Of a stretch of 64,000 bases of DNA, positions 48,483-57,158 are shown piece after piece (the first letter of the stretch is position 1; each line of letters opens with the position of its first letter). The position numbers and the translations under genes were made by a program. The notes beneath the pieces are model-generated. The model did not search any database, was not told the DNA's origin, and saw only the letters and a list, made by a program, of their open reading frames with translations. The DNA is from Streptomyces kurssanovii (GTDB lineage Bacteria; Actinomycetota; Actinomycetes; Streptomycetales; Streptomycetaceae), in the NCBI RefSeq assembly GCF_014649695.1, contig NZ_BMTN01000012.1, forward strand, positions 1 to 64,000. Reading direction: 5' to 3'.

Positions 48483-49457
48483 GTGAGCGACGTCCGTAAC
48501 GTGATCATCATCGGCTCCGGGCCCGCGGGCTATACAGCGGCGCTCTACACCGCGCGGGCATCGCTTCAGCCGCTGGTGTTCGAGGGAGCTGTCACCGCCG
48601 GCGGTGCGCTGATGAACACGACCGAGGTGGAGAACTTCCCGGGCTTCCGCGACGGCATCATGGGGCCCGACCTCATGGACAACATGCGCGCTCAGGCGGA
48701 GCGCTTCGGAGCCGAACTCGTGCCCGACGACATCGTGTCCGTCGACCTCGCCGGCGACATCAAGACCGTCACCGACACGGCCGGCACCGTCCACCGCGCG
48801 AAGGCCGTGATCGTCACCACCGGCTCCCAGCACCGCAAGCTCGGCCTCCCCAACGAGGACGTGCTCTCCGGTCGCGGTGTCTCCTGGTGCGCGACCTGTG
48901 ACGGCTTCTTCTTCAAGGACCAGGACATCGCTGTCGTCGGCGGTGGCGACACGGCCATGGAGGAAGCCACTTTCCTCTCCCGCTTCGCCAAGTCCGTCAC
49001 GATCATCCACCGACGCGACACCCTGCGGGCCTCCAAGGCCATGCAGGAGCGGGCCTTCGCCGACCCGAAGATCTCTTTCGCCTGGGACAGCGAGGTCGCC
49101 GAGATCCACGGTGACCAGAAGCTCGCAGGTCTGACCCTGAACAACACCAAGACGGGCGAGAAGTCGCCGCTCGCGGTGACGGGTCTGTTCATCGCGGTGG
49201 GCCACGACCCCCGGACCGAGCTGTTCAAGGGACAGCTCGAACTGGACGGCGAGGGCTACCTGAAGGTCGACGCCCCGTCGACCCGCACCAACGTCACCGG
49301 AGTGTTCGCCGCCGGTGACGTGGTCGACCACACCTACCGTCAGGCCATCACGGCCGCCGGGACCGGCTGCGCCGCTGCCCTGGACGCGGAGCGCTTCCTC
49401 GCCGCTCTTTCGGACAGCGAGAAGGCGGCCGAGCCGGAGAAGACCCCCGTGGTCTGA
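48483..49457 (+). CDS. trxB: Thioredoxin reductase
   Basis: This 324-residue FAD enzyme uses NADPH to reduce thioredoxin. It starts at GTG 48483. The FAD motif [18 protein letters not shown] is at about residues 9-26, the active-site disulfide CATC at about 138-141, the NADPH motif [12 protein letters not shown] at about 156-167, and the C-terminal FAD motif [10 protein letters not shown] near 277. Its own SigR promoter precedes it, and trxA follows 52 bases downstream. Confidence 0.97.
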   Translation: MSDVRNVIIIGSGPAGYTAALYTARASLQPLVFEGAVTAGGALMNTTEVENFPGFRDGIMGPDLMDNMRAQAERFGAELVPDDIVSVDLAGDIKTVTDTAGTVHRAKAVIVTTGSQHRKLGLPNEDVLSGRGVSWCATCDGFFFKDQDIAVVGGGDTAMEEATFLSRFAKSVTIIHRRDTLRASKAMQERAFADPKISFAWDSEVAEIHGDQKLAGLTLNNTKTGEKSPLAVTGLFIAVGHDPRTELFKGQLELDGEGYLKVDAPSTRTNVTGVFAAGDVVDHTYRQAITAAGTGCAAALDAERFLAALSDSEKAAEPEKTPVV

Positions 49458-49509
49458 CCACCCCTGGACCACCCCACCCGACACCCCGCAGAGAAGTAAG
49501 GAGGCCGCC

Positions 49510-49842
49510 GTGGCCGGCGCCCTGAAGAACGTGACTGATGACTCCTTCGAGGAGGAGGTCCTCAAGAGCGACAAGCCCGTGCTCGTGGACTTCTGGGCCG
49601 CCTGGTGCGGTCCGTGCCGCCAGATCGCGCCGTCCCTCGAAGCCATCGCGGCGGAGCACGGCGACAAGATCCAGGTCGTGAAGCTCAACATCGACGAGAA
49701 CCCGGCCACCGCAGCCAAGTACGGCGTCATGTCGATCCCGACGCTGAACGTGTACCAGAACGGCGAGGTCGCCAAGACCATCGTCGGCGCGAAGCCGAAG
49801 GCCGCGATCGTCCGCGACCTCGAGACCTTCATCGGAGAGTAG
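49510..49842 (+). CDS. trxA: Thioredoxin
   Basis: This 110-residue thioredoxin starts at GTG 49510 (AAGGAGG nine bases upstream). The active site WCGPC is at about residues 32-36, preceded by VLVDFWAA, and the cis-Pro loop is MSIPTL near 76. Substrate of TrxB, reducing cytoplasmic disulfides including, in Streptomyces, the redox anti-sigma factor RsrA. Last gene of trxBA, followed by parS site 8 and a terminator. Confidence 0.97.
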   Translation: MAGALKNVTDDSFEEEVLKSDKPVLVDFWAAWCGPCRQIAPSLEAIAAEHGDKIQVVKLNIDENPATAAKYGVMSIPTLNVYQNGEVAKTIVGAKPKAAIVRDLETFIGE

Positions 49843-49855
49843 AGACGTCTCCGCT

Positions 49856-49869
49856 GTTTCACGTGAAAC
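49856..49869. other. parS site 8
   Basis: Perfect palindrome gtttcacgtgaaac, 13 bases after the trxA stop and directly before the terminator stem. Confidence 0.95.
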
Positions 49870-49871
49870 AT

Positions 49872-49906
49872 GAATGGGCCCATCCCCACGGGGGACGGGC
49901 CCATTC
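49872..49906. terminator. Bidirectional terminator between trxA and the GNAT gene
   Basis: Arms gaatgggccc (49872-49881) and gggcccattc (49897-49906), plus an inner tcccc/gggga pairing, form a 15-pair stem with one mismatch. Confidence 0.85.
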
Positions 49907-49918
49907 TCGCGTTCGCAA

Positions 49919-50536
49919 TCAGAGAGGCCGCAGCGCCGGTTCCTTCTGCACGGCTCCCAGCAGGCGGTCCAGAGCCAGCTCCACATCTTCCTTCCAGGAG
50001 AGTGTCGTGCGCAGCTCCAAGCGCAGGCGCGGATATGTGGGGTGCGGTCGGACCGTCTTGAAGCCGACCGCGAGGAGATGGTCTGCCGGAAGGACACAAG
50101 CCGGTTCCTGCCACCGTGCATTGCCGAATGCCTCGATCGCACGGAACCCCCGGCGCAGCAGGTCCTTGGCGACCGTCTGGACGATGACCCGCCCAAGGCC
50201 CTGCCCCTGATAGCCAGGCATGACCCACGCCGTCATCAGCTGGACCGCATCGGCTGCGACCGGACTCGTGGGGAAGGCAGTGGAGCGCGGTACGTATGCA
50301 GGCGGGGCATAGACAACGAAGCCCACCGGAACCTCGTCCACGTAGACCACGCGACCACAGGAACCCCACTCGAGGAGTACGGCCGAGATCCAGGCCTCCT
50401 TCTCGAGCTCAGGAGTTCCGGCCTTTACCGCGGCCTCACCGCTGACCGGGTCAAGTTCCCAGAAGACGCACGCCCGACAACGCTTGGGAAGGTCCGAAAG
50501 GTTGTCCAGCGTGAGCGGTACGAGCCGACGCCCCAT
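49919..50536 (-). CDS. GNAT family N-acetyltransferase next to parAB
   Basis: This 205-residue single-domain GNAT starts at ATG 50536. Features are LEWGSCGRVVYVDEVPVGFVVYAPP (start of the core), the acetyl-CoA loop PGYQGQGLGRVIVQ (about residues 106-119) and the later GNARWQEPAC with HLLAVGFK. An orthologue sits in this place beside parB in S. coelicolor. The substrate is unknown; the constant neighbourhood may be only positional. Confidence 0.85.
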   Translation of the reverse strand: MGRRLVPLTLDNLSDLPKRCRACVFWELDPVSGEAAVKAGTPELEKEAWISAVLLEWGSCGRVVYVDEVPVGFVVYAPPAYVPRSTAFPTSPVAADAVQLMTAWVMPGYQGQGLGRVIVQTVAKDLLRRGFRAIEAFGNARWQEPACVLPADHLLAVGFKTVRPHPTYPRLRLELRTTLSWKEDVELALDRLLGAVQKEPALRPL

Positions 50537-50682
50537 GGAGGCTGTTCCTCACTTCCCTCGTGTGCCGCGCTGCGAGCATCTGCCAGCCTGCTCCGCTCGA
50601 GGAGGAAGCTGCCGATAAAGCCGCTCACCGCCCCGAGCCCCAGGCCTGCCGTCACCAGTCGGCCGCAGCTCACCGATCGCAT
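50425..50682 (-). CDS. Possible small membrane protein upstream of the GNAT gene
   Basis: This is an 85-residue frame from ATG 50682, which has AAAGAGGCAAGG before it. Residues 9-27 (VTAGLGLGAVSGFIGSFLL) form a plausible membrane helix, followed by a polar region. The last third overlaps the first 112 bases of the GNAT gene in another frame, so either the true protein ends differently or the frame is accidental. Kept only as a candidate. Confidence 0.25.
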   Translation of the reverse strand: MRSVSCGRLVTAGLGLGAVSGFIGSFLLERSRLADARSAAHEGSEEQPPWGVGSYRSRWTTFRTFPSVVGRASSGNLTRSAVRPR

Positions 50683-50775
50683 GGCCTTGCCTCTTTCCGA
50701 AGTGGCTCAAGGAGGATGCGTCATACCAGAACGCATCGTATCCACCCGACCCCGGCACGGATACCGCACCAAGCC

Positions 50776-50822
50776 GAAGGGGCGGGTGGTGTTCCGGAGC
50801 ACGGAACACCACCCGCCCCTTC
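50776..50822. terminator. Terminator after parB
   Basis: A 21-bp perfect stem (50776-50796 with 50802-50822) carries a five-base loop; the arm begins gaaggggcgggtggtg. It lies 33 bases past the parB stop and is the longest perfect looped hairpin I found in the window. Confidence 0.9.
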
Positions 50823-50854
50823 CGACAGCTTCGACAACGCCGAGCAGAGGAGAC

Positions 50855-51952
50855 TCAGGCGTCGTCGTCCTCGGCAGAGCCCTCGCCGAGTCCCTTCTCC
50901 AGCACGCGTCCTTCGCCAGGAGCGAGCGTGCCCAGGATTCGCTCAAGGTCGTCCATCGAGGCGAACTCGACAACGATCTTGCCCTTCTTCTGACCGAGGT
51001 CGACCTTCACTCGCGTCTCGAAGCGATCGGAGAGCCGAGAGGCAAGATCCGTGAGTGCCGGGGACAGCCGGGTGCCGGCCCGGGGCCCCTTCGGCTTGGG
51101 CGTGGTCTTGGGGTTCGAGTTCAGCAGCGTCACGATCTCTTCGACGGCCCTGACTGAGAGGCCCTCGGCGACGATCCGGTGCGCCAGCCGGTCCTGCTCC
51201 TCCGAGTCGTCCACAGAGAGCAGAGCCCGGGCGTGCCCGGCTGAGAGCACTCCCGCCGCGACCCGGCGCTGGACGGGCGGGGAAAGCCGCAGCAGGCGAA
51301 GCGTGTTGGACACCTGCGGGCGAGAACGCCCGATCCGGTCCGCCAGCTGATCGTGGGTGCAGTTGAAGTCCTTCAACAGCTGGTCGTACGCGGCCGCCTC
51401 TTCCAGCGGGTTCAACTGGGCCCGGTGCAGGTTCTCCAGGAGAGCATCCAGCAGCAGCTTCTCGTCATCGGTGTCCCTGACGATCGCCGGGATCCGATCG
51501 AGGCCGGCCTCCCTGCAGGCCCGCCAGCGACGCTCACCCATGATGAGCTCATAGCGGTCCGGGCCCAACTGCCGTACCACAACCGGCTGCAGGAGCCCCA
51601 CTTCCTTGATGGACGTGACCAGCTCAGCGAGGGCGTCCTCGTCGAAGACTTCGCGCGGCTGACGCGGGTTGGGCGTGATCGCGCCGAGCGGTACCTCGGC
51701 GAAATGCACACCAGCCGGAGCACTCGCCGACGTGCCCGCAGCCTCCCCTTCCTGGGCGGGGGCGCCTGCCTGAGGCGTCACCGCTGTGGGCAGCGTGGCG
51801 ACCTTGGCCGCCGCCACTCCCCGTTCCGCGGTCAGTACAGGGGACGATCCGGGTGACGACTCCGGTCCCGAGGCAGTCGGCTGCTTCTCCTGCGGAGCGG
51901 CAGGAATCAGCGCACCGAGCCCACGCCCCAATCCTCTACGTCGCTCGCTCAC
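50855..51952 (-). CDS. parB: Chromosome partitioning protein ParB
   Basis: This 365-residue ParB starts at GTG 51952 and opens with [14 protein letters not shown]. The N-terminal nucleotide-binding domain has [20 protein letters not shown] (start of box I) and the arginine patch GERRWRAC (box II), which binds CTP in ParB proteins. The parS-binding helix-turn-helix is [20 protein letters not shown], and the C-terminal dimer domain ends the protein. It spreads from parS to load SMC and organise the origin, with ParA in aerial hyphae. The start overlaps the parA stop (GTGA). Confidence 0.97.
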   Translation of the reverse strand: MSERRRGLGRGLGALIPAAPQEKQPTASGPESSPGSSPVLTAERGVAAAKVATLPTAVTPQAGAPAQEGEAAGTSASAPAGVHFAEVPLGAITPNPRQPREVFDEDALAELVTSIKEVGLLQPVVVRQLGPDRYELIMGERRWRACREAGLDRIPAIVRDTDDEKLLLDALLENLHRAQLNPLEEAAAYDQLLKDFNCTHDQLADRIGRSRPQVSNTLRLLRLSPPVQRRVAAGVLSAGHARALLSVDDSEEQDRLAHRIVAEGLSVRAVEEIVTLLNSNPKTTPKPKGPRAGTRLSPALTDLASRLSDRFETRVKVDLGQKKGKIVVEFASMDDLERILGTLAPGEGRVLEKGLGEGSAEDDDA

Positions 51953-53022
51953 TGGATCCCCTCCGACATGTTCTGCTGGCTGTTCTGGCCCACCTGGGCA
52001 TGGTGCGGGTCGTACTGCACTCCGACCCCACGCAGCGCGATCTCGCGTGCGGCTTCGAGATACGACAGGGAGCCGCTGGACCCCGGATCGTAGGTCAGCA
52101 CCGTCTGCCCATAGCTCGGTGCCTCCGAAATGCGCACCGAGCGCGGGATGCTCGTGCGCAGGACCTCTTCGCCGAAGTGACTGCGCACCTCGTCCGCAAC
52201 CTGCGAGGCGAGCCGTGTCCTGCCGTCGTACATCGTGAGCAGGATGGTCGAGACATGCAGCGCCGGGTTGAGATGGCCGCGCACCAGGTCCACGTTCCGC
52301 AACAACTGCCCGAGCCCCTCCAGCGCGTAGTACTCGCACTGGATGGGGATCAATACCTCAGCGCCGGCGACCAGCGCGTTGACCGTCAGCAGGCCCAGCG
52401 AGGGCGGACAGTCGATGAGGATGTAGTCCAGCGGCTGCTCATAGGCCTGGATCGCCCGCTGCAGTCTGCTCTCCCGCGCCACCAGCGACACCAGCTCGAT
52501 CTCCGCACCGGCGAGATCGATGGTGGCGGGGGCGCAGAAGAGTCCTTCGACGTCCGGGACCGGCTGGACCACTTCGGCGAGAGGCCTGCTCTCCACCAGG
52601 ACGTCATAGATCGAGGGAACTTCCGCATGATGATCGATCCCCAGAGCCGTGGAAGCGTTTCCCTGCGGATCCAGGTCGATCACCAGAACGCGCGCGCCGT
52701 GCAAGGCGAGCGAAGCAGCGAGATTGACCGTGGTGGTGGTCTTACCTACGCCGCCCTTCTGGTTGGCAACGACCATGATGCGTGTCTGCTCAGGTCGGGG
52801 CAGACCCTCACCGGCACGCCCCAGCGCCTCCACGGCCAGCTGAGCAGCACGGCCGATGGGGGTGTCATCCATGGGGGGCGGTGTTTCACGTGAAACATCG
52901 TCCCCCGCGGACTCGGTACGGGGACCGGGGACCGGATCGGTCATCGGTCCCGCGATGTTGGCGTCGGACCGCAAGGATTCACTCTCCTCGACATCAGGCT
53001 CGCAATGAGCAGAGCCTGCCAT
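51949..53022 (-). CDS. parA: Chromosome partitioning ATPase ParA
   Basis: This is a protein of about 357 residues from ATG 53022; ATG 52944 is another possible start. A non-conserved N-terminal extension of some 80 residues precedes the deviant Walker [10 protein letters not shown] (about residues 88-96), Walker A' [12 protein letters not shown] and Walker B ILIDCPPS. ParA forms dynamic filaments that place ParB-parS complexes before sporulation septation. The extension includes DVSRET, encoded by parS site 9. Another parS lies in its upstream region. Confidence 0.95.
   Translation of the reverse strand: MAGSAHCEPDVEESESLRSDANIAGPMTDPVPGPRTESAGDDVSRETPPPMDDTPIGRAAQLAVEALGRAGEGLPRPEQTRIMVVANQKGGVGKTTTTVNLAASLALHGARVLVIDLDPQGNASTALGIDHHAEVPSIYDVLVESRPLAEVVQPVPDVEGLFCAPATIDLAGAEIELVSLVARESRLQRAIQAYEQPLDYILIDCPPSLGLLTVNALVAGAEVLIPIQCEYYALEGLGQLLRNVDLVRGHLNPALHVSTILLTMYDGRTRLASQVADEVRSHFGEEVLRTSIPRSVRISEAPSYGQTVLTYDPGSSGSLSYLEAAREIALRGVGVQYDPHHAQVGQNSQQNMSEGIQ
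52883..52896. other. parS site 9 (inside parA)
   Basis: Perfect palindrome gtttcacgtgaaac within the parA N-terminal coding region, read as part of DVSRET. Confidence 0.95.
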
Positions 53023-53171
53023 GCTTTCGGGGTCGCGAACCAGCGAGCCCCGTGGATCTGTGGAGGAATCCACCTCTGTGGACAACTCTGTAGCCCTCAA
53101 GAGGGGCCTGCGACCCTTGATCGGGGCGGCCGCACGGCCGCGGCTGATGATTCCCTGCAGCAGTGAGCGAC

Positions 53172-53185
53172 GTTTCACGTGAAAC
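53172..53185. other. parS site 10 (parA upstream region)
   Basis: Perfect palindrome gtttcacgtgaaac between rsmG and parA, 150 bases before the parA start, where ParB binding could affect the parAB promoter. Confidence 0.95.
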
Positions 53186-53255
53186 ACGATGCCCAAGCAG
53201 CATGACCAGACCGGGACGACACTCCGAAATCAGTACGTATGGCAACGTGTATGGC

Positions 53256-53972
53256 TCAGCGACGACGGCGCGTACGACTGGTGCGAGCAGCTTTCGCCCT
53301 CTTTGCGGCGAACCTCACACCACCGGGGCTCTCCCCGACCTCCACCCGCACGACTGTGGAGAGCGGATCAACGAGGCCTTCACCGACCTGTAGGACCGAG
53401 GTCTCCACCACACCCAGCTTGCTGAGTGCAGCGCGAGCGCCCTGGATCTCCTCTTCGGCGGTGTCGCCCTTGAGAGCCAGCATCTCGCCGTAGGGCCGCA
53501 GCAGAGGGACGCCCCAGCCGGCGAGACGGTCCAGCGGGGCGACTGCCCGCGCCGTGACCACGTGCACCGGAGGAACCTTCCCGAGGACTTCCTCGGCCCG
53601 TCCACGCACCACGGTCACATGGTCCAGGCCGAGCAGCTCCACCACTTCCTGCAGGAAGTTCGTCCTACGGAGCAACGGTTCGAGAAGGGTGATCTTCAGG
53701 TCCGGTCGCACCAGGGCCAGCGGGATCCCAGGGAGCCCCGCGCCGGAGCCGACGTCGCACACCGTGACGCCCTCCGGCACCACTTCCGAGAGGACGGCGC
53801 AGTTCAGCAGATGCCGCTCCCACAGCCGCGGCACTTCGCGTGGGCCGATCAGACCGCGCTTGACCCCGGCGTCCGCGAGCAGCTCCGCGTACCGCACGGC
53901 TTCTGGAAAGTACTCTCCGAACACCTTCCGTGCCGCCTCGGGCGCCTGGGGAAGCTGTGCTGCCTCCGTCAC
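53256..53972 (-). CDS. rsmG: 16S rRNA (guanine-N7) methyltransferase RsmG
   Basis: This 238-residue enzyme is a SAM-dependent methyltransferase of G527 in 16S rRNA (E. coli numbering); its loss gives low-level streptomycin resistance in Streptomyces. GTG 53972 has GGAAGG nine bases upstream. The SAM motif is VCDVGSGAGLPGIPLA at about residues 71-86, with LLEPLLRRTNFLQEV and VTARAVAPL following. The C-terminal tail is Arg/Lys-rich. Confidence 0.95.
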   Translation of the reverse strand: MTEAAQLPQAPEAARKVFGEYFPEAVRYAELLADAGVKRGLIGPREVPRLWERHLLNCAVLSEVVPEGVTVCDVGSGAGLPGIPLALVRPDLKITLLEPLLRRTNFLQEVVELLGLDHVTVVRGRAEEVLGKVPPVHVVTARAVAPLDRLAGWGVPLLRPYGEMLALKGDTAEEEIQGARAALSKLGVVETSVLQVGEGLVDPLSTVVRVEVGESPGGVRFAAKRAKAARTSRTRRRR

Positions 53973-54041
53973 GGGGACCGTCCTTCCGTACCGCACTGCC
54001 GCAATGTGGACTGTGGTGGCTGACTAACAGGCTGACAAAGA

Positions 54042-54071
54042 TCGGCCCCGCCTGCGAACAGACGGGGCCGA
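54042..54071 (-). terminator. Terminator between jag and rsmG
   Basis: Arms tcggccccg (54042-54050) and cggggccga (54063-54071) are perfect around a 12-base loop, directly past the jag stop. It separates the rpmH-jag operon from rsmG. Confidence 0.75.
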
Positions 54072-54084
54072 CAGAACAAAGCGG

Positions 54085-54597
54085 TCAGGCAGGGAGCACG
54101 ACGACGAAGCGCTGAGGCTCCTCGCCCTCGGACTCGCTGCGCAGTCCCGCCGCCGCGACGGCGTCATGGACGACCTTGCGCTCGAAGGGCGTCATCGGGT
54201 CGAGCTTCACCGGCTCACCGGTGCTCTTCACCTCGGCAGCGGCCTTCGCACCCAGCTCGGCCAGCTCGGTGCGCTTGTTCGCCCGGAAGCCGGCGATGTC
54301 CAGCATCAGCCGGCTACGGTCGCCCGTCTCCCGATGCACGGCCAGACGTGTCAGCTCCTGAAGCGCCTCAAGAACCTCACCGTCCTTGCCGACGAGCTTC
54401 TGCAGGTCCCGGCCGGCAGTGTCGCTGATGATCGAAACCGCAGCGCGGTCGGCCTCGACATCCATGTCGATGTCACCGTCGAGGTCTGCGATGTCGAGCA
54501 GGCCCTCGAGGTAATCGGCCGCGATCTCCCCTTCCTGCTCGAGGCGGGTCAGGGTGTCGCCACCCTCGGCGGCGGCGGAGATGGTGCCTTCCGTCAC
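54085..54597 (-). CDS. jag: Jag/KhpB-type RNA-binding protein (KH-R3H)
   Basis: This 170-residue protein has an acidic N-terminus, a KH domain (about 55-105, with LVGKDGEVLEALQELTRLAV as the GxxG loop and helix) and a C-terminal R3H domain (MTPFERKVVHDAVAAAGL then SEGEEPQR). It lacks the longer Jag-N domain of firmicutes. Jag proteins bind RNA and act with YidC or in cell elongation. It lies 12 bases after yidC in the rpmH operon. Confidence 0.92.
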   Translation of the reverse strand: MTEGTISAAAEGGDTLTRLEQEGEIAADYLEGLLDIADLDGDIDMDVEADRAAVSIISDTAGRDLQKLVGKDGEVLEALQELTRLAVHRETGDRSRLMLDIAGFRANKRTELAELGAKAAAEVKSTGEPVKLDPMTPFERKVVHDAVAAAGLRSESEGEEPQRFVVVLPA

Positions 54598-54609
54598 GGA
54601 TGCTCCTTC

Positions 54610-55908
54610 TTACTTCTTGGACGACGGGTGCTTGGGCCGCTGCGAGCCCTTGCGCTGTCCGGACTTGGGCTGGCGTGCGGAGCCGGTGGCCTTGCTACCG
54701 CCGGCACCCTGCTTGGCGTCGCCCTGGGAGGAACCGGCCCTGGAGCGGCCCTCCGCCGGCTTGTCCTTTTCCAGGGAGGTCTTGGCAGTGGCGCCTGCGG
54801 CGTCGGAACCCTTGGCGGCACCCGGCTGGGCCGTCGTGGTCTGGCGCTTGGACTTGCTCTGGCGCTTGGGCTGCTGGCGCCTCTGCGCGGCTCCGCCCTC
54901 GGCCTCGGCCTCAGCGGTCTCGCTCTTGGTCACCGTGCCGTCCGCCTGCGCGGCCAGGCCGGCCTTGGCGAGACCGGAGATGAACCGGCGCTCGTTGTCG
55001 TTGCGGTCCGTCCCCTTGGCCACGATCGCCTGAATGACACTGCGCTTGCGCCGCGAGCGGACCTCGCCCTGTGCGGTGATGCTCTTGAGCAGCCGCTGCA
55101 GGTAGTGGTCCTGGGCCTTGCTGCCAGGGGTGGGGTTCTGGTTGATCACATACATCTGCTGGCCCATGGTCCACACGTTGGTGGTCAGCCAGTAGACGAG
55201 GACACCGACGGGGAAGTTGATGCCCATGACGGCGAAGATCAACGGGAAGATGTACATCAGCATCTTCTGCTGCTGCATGTACGGCGTCTTGACCGTGAGG
55301 TCGACGTTCTTCTGCATCAGCTGACGCTGGGTGTAGAACTGCGACGCCGACATCAGGATGATCATGATGGCGGTGACGATGCGGACGTCGGTCAGCGAGG
55401 CGTTGAGCGCCTCCACCTTGGCCGGGTCGTCCATGAACTTCGCGGCGATCGGAGCACCAAAGATGTGCGCCTCACGCGCGCTGTTCACGAGGTCCTTGTT
55501 GAGCACCCCGATCTCGTCACCCGAGGCGATCTTGCTGAGCACGTGGTACAGCGCGAAGAAGAACGGCGACTGGGCCAGGATGGGAAGGCACGAGGAGAGC
55601 GGGTTGGTGCCCGTCTCCTTGTACAGCTTCATCATCTCTTCGGACTGACGCTGTCGGTCGTTCTTGTAGCGCTCCTGGATCGCCTTCATCTTCGGCTGGA
55701 GCGCCTGCATGTTCCGGGTCGACTTGATCTGCTTCACGAAGAGCGGGATCAGACAGATCCGGATCAGGATCACCAGCGACACGATGGACAGTCCCCAGGC
55801 CCATCCCGTGTCAGGGCCGAAGATCGCCCCGTAGAGACTGTGGAACTGGACGATGATCCACGAGACAGGCGTGGTGATAAAACTGAACAGACTGGCAATC
55901 GTGTCCAC
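54610..55908 (-). CDS. yidC: Membrane protein insertase YidC
   Basis: This 432-residue insertase has five predicted helices in the first 280 residues. The core helix holds the charged Arg of the hydrophilic groove ([16 protein letters not shown], about residues 45-60); MNFP-like [16 protein letters not shown] follows near 235. No lipobox is visible. The last 150 residues are a Lys/Arg/Ser/Gly-rich cytoplasmic tail, suited to binding ribosomes. It inserts proteins into the membrane with or without Sec. It lies three bases after yidD. Confidence 0.96.
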   Translation of the reverse strand: MDTIASLFSFITTPVSWIIVQFHSLYGAIFGPDTGWAWGLSIVSLVILIRICLIPLFVKQIKSTRNMQALQPKMKAIQERYKNDRQRQSEEMMKLYKETGTNPLSSCLPILAQSPFFFALYHVLSKIASGDEIGVLNKDLVNSAREAHIFGAPIAAKFMDDPAKVEALNASLTDVRIVTAIMIILMSASQFYTQRQLMQKNVDLTVKTPYMQQQKMLMYIFPLIFAVMGINFPVGVLVYWLTTNVWTMGQQMYVINQNPTPGSKAQDHYLQRLLKSITAQGEVRSRRKRSVIQAIVAKGTDRNDNERRFISGLAKAGLAAQADGTVTKSETAEAEAEGGAAQRRQQPKRQSKSKRQTTTAQPGAAKGSDAAGATAKTSLEKDKPAEGRSRAGSSQGDAKQGAGGSKATGSARQPKSGQRKGSQRPKHPSSKK

Positions 55909-55911
55909 TAA

Positions 55912-56274
55912 TCAGGCTCCTTGAGCATTGGGCGAGGTCTCTGCGGCCGGGCCCTGGGATACGGAGGCCGCTCCCGGGGCAGGCAGATCAGCGGCGGCGT
56001 CCCCGCCCTTGCTGTCGCCGCGCAAGGCATTACGCAGCATTTCGTGCCACCGCGGGCGCTTGCGCTCAGGCACGTGGTCCACCCCGCCCGGCGACCACGG
56101 ATTGCACCGCAGGATGCGCCAAGCGGTCAGCACCGTGCCCTTGACCGCGCCGTGCCGGTCGATGGCCGTGTATCCGTAGTGGGAACACGACGGGTAGTAC
56201 CTGCAGACGGGCCCCAGCAGCGGGCTGATCGTCCACTGATAGATCTTGATCAGAGCCAGCAGCGGGTACTTCAT
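55912..56274 (-). CDS. yidD: Membrane protein insertion efficiency factor YidD
   Basis: This 120-residue protein has the short YidD domain in its first 75 residues: [25 protein letters not shown] with the conserved cysteines, then [15 protein letters not shown]. The C-terminal 45 residues are a variable Ala/Pro tail. Its ATG overlaps the rnpA stop (ATGA). It helps YidC-dependent insertion. Confidence 0.95.
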   Translation of the reverse strand: MKYPLLALIKIYQWTISPLLGPVCRYYPSCSHYGYTAIDRHGAVKGTVLTAWRILRCNPWSPGGVDHVPERKRPRWHEMLRNALRGDSKGGDAAADLPAPGAASVSQGPAAETSPNAQGA

Positions 56275-56642
56275 CGCGCGCCCCCTCCCAGCAGCCGCTG
56301 AAGAGCGGCGTCCAGGTCTCGGGCCAGCTGTGCATGGTCGGCGTCACCCGCGCCGGGCAGCGCCCGTACGACCACCAGGCTACCGGGGGGCAGCTCGGAG
56401 AGCCGATCGCGTATGAGATGGCGCAGTCTCCGCTTGACCTTGTTACGGACCACAGCACCGCCCACAGCCTTGCTCACGACGAAACCCGCACACGTCGGGG
56501 AGGCGCTCTCCCCAGGCGCGTGCGGGTCCGTTGTGCCGCTGCGAAGGTGGACGACGAGAAGTGGGCGGCCTGCCCTGCGTCCCCGCCGTACCGCTGTCGC
56601 GAAGTCCTCGCGCCGCCTCAGCCGATTCTCGGTAGGCAGCAC
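56271..56642 (-). CDS. rnpA: Ribonuclease P protein component
   Basis: This 123-residue basic protein starts at GTG 56642. It has the RNR motif [16 protein letters not shown] at about residues 61-76 and the N-terminal [16 protein letters not shown]. It partners the catalytic RNA of RNase P in tRNA 5' processing. It begins 18 bases after rpmH, the usual order. Confidence 0.96.
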   Translation of the reverse strand: MLPTENRLRRREDFATAVRRGRRAGRPLLVVHLRSGTTDPHAPGESASPTCAGFVVSKAVGGAVVRNKVKRRLRHLIRDRLSELPPGSLVVVRALPGAGDADHAQLARDLDAALQRLLGGGAR

Positions 56643-56660
56643 GTCATGACCTGTACGCGA

Positions 56661-56798
56661 TCAGGCGGACAGGTTGGCGCGACCCTTGCCACGGCGGTTC
56701 GCCAGGATGGCGCGGCCGGCACGGGTACGCATGCGCAGGCGGAAACCGTGGGTCTTCGCGCGACGACGGTTGTTCGGCTGGAAGGTGCGCTTGCTCAC
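56661..56798 (-). CDS. rpmH: 50S ribosomal protein L34
   Basis: This 45-residue protein starts at GTG 56798 and reads [19 protein letters not shown] in its first half and [11 protein letters not shown] at the end, the unmistakable L34 sequence. It is the first gene of the rpmH-rnpA-yidD-yidC-jag operon, divergent from dnaA. Confidence 0.98.
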   Translation of the reverse strand: MSKRTFQPNNRRRAKTHGFRLRMRTRAGRAILANRRGKGRANLSA

Positions 56799-57158
56799 TC
56801 GGGGGCTCCAGAAATGATTCGTAGACGGCGGGACATCGCCTGGCTGTCACCGTGCGCCCACGAGAAGCTCGCGTTTACGCCCGTGTGCACCGCTTCACAA
56901 TCACAGATCGTGATCTTTGCCCATCGGAGGCAGGCGGCAGCAGCCATCGACAACTCGACCTGGTCACGGTACGCGCGGCTGCGCCATCCGGTCAAACCGT
57001 CCCCATGGCGTGGTCCACTGTGCACAGGCTGTGGACAACAACTTGAACCACGCGGGTCGCCCTGACTACCGTGGCTGAACTTGGATTCTTTTCCTGCCTG
57101 TCTTCCCATCCCGTCCCGAGAACCACACATTCGTGGGACCTGCGAGAGAGCGTGCCTT
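56799..57158. promoter_or_regulatory. rpmH/dnaA divergent promoter region
   Basis: In these 360 bases I propose for rpmH (minus strand) TTGTGA (56900-56895) and TAAACG (56877-56872) with a 17-base spacer, and for dnaA (plus strand) TTGAAC (57043-57048) and TACCGT (57067-57072) with an 18-base spacer. A perfect DnaA box TGTGGACAA (57030-57038) abuts the dnaA -35, with a weaker TGGTCCACT at 57011-57019, fitting the known autorepression of dnaA in Streptomyces. Confidence 0.65.
57030..57038 (-). promoter_or_regulatory. Perfect DnaA box in the dnaA promoter
   Basis: TGTGGACAA, the complement of TTGTCCACA, five bases upstream of the proposed dnaA -35 element. Confidence 0.8.

Noticed and set aside
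48219-50369. Minus-strand frame of 716 codons over trxB and trxA
   Set aside because: It crosses two clear genes, parS site 8 and a terminator; no domain is visible.
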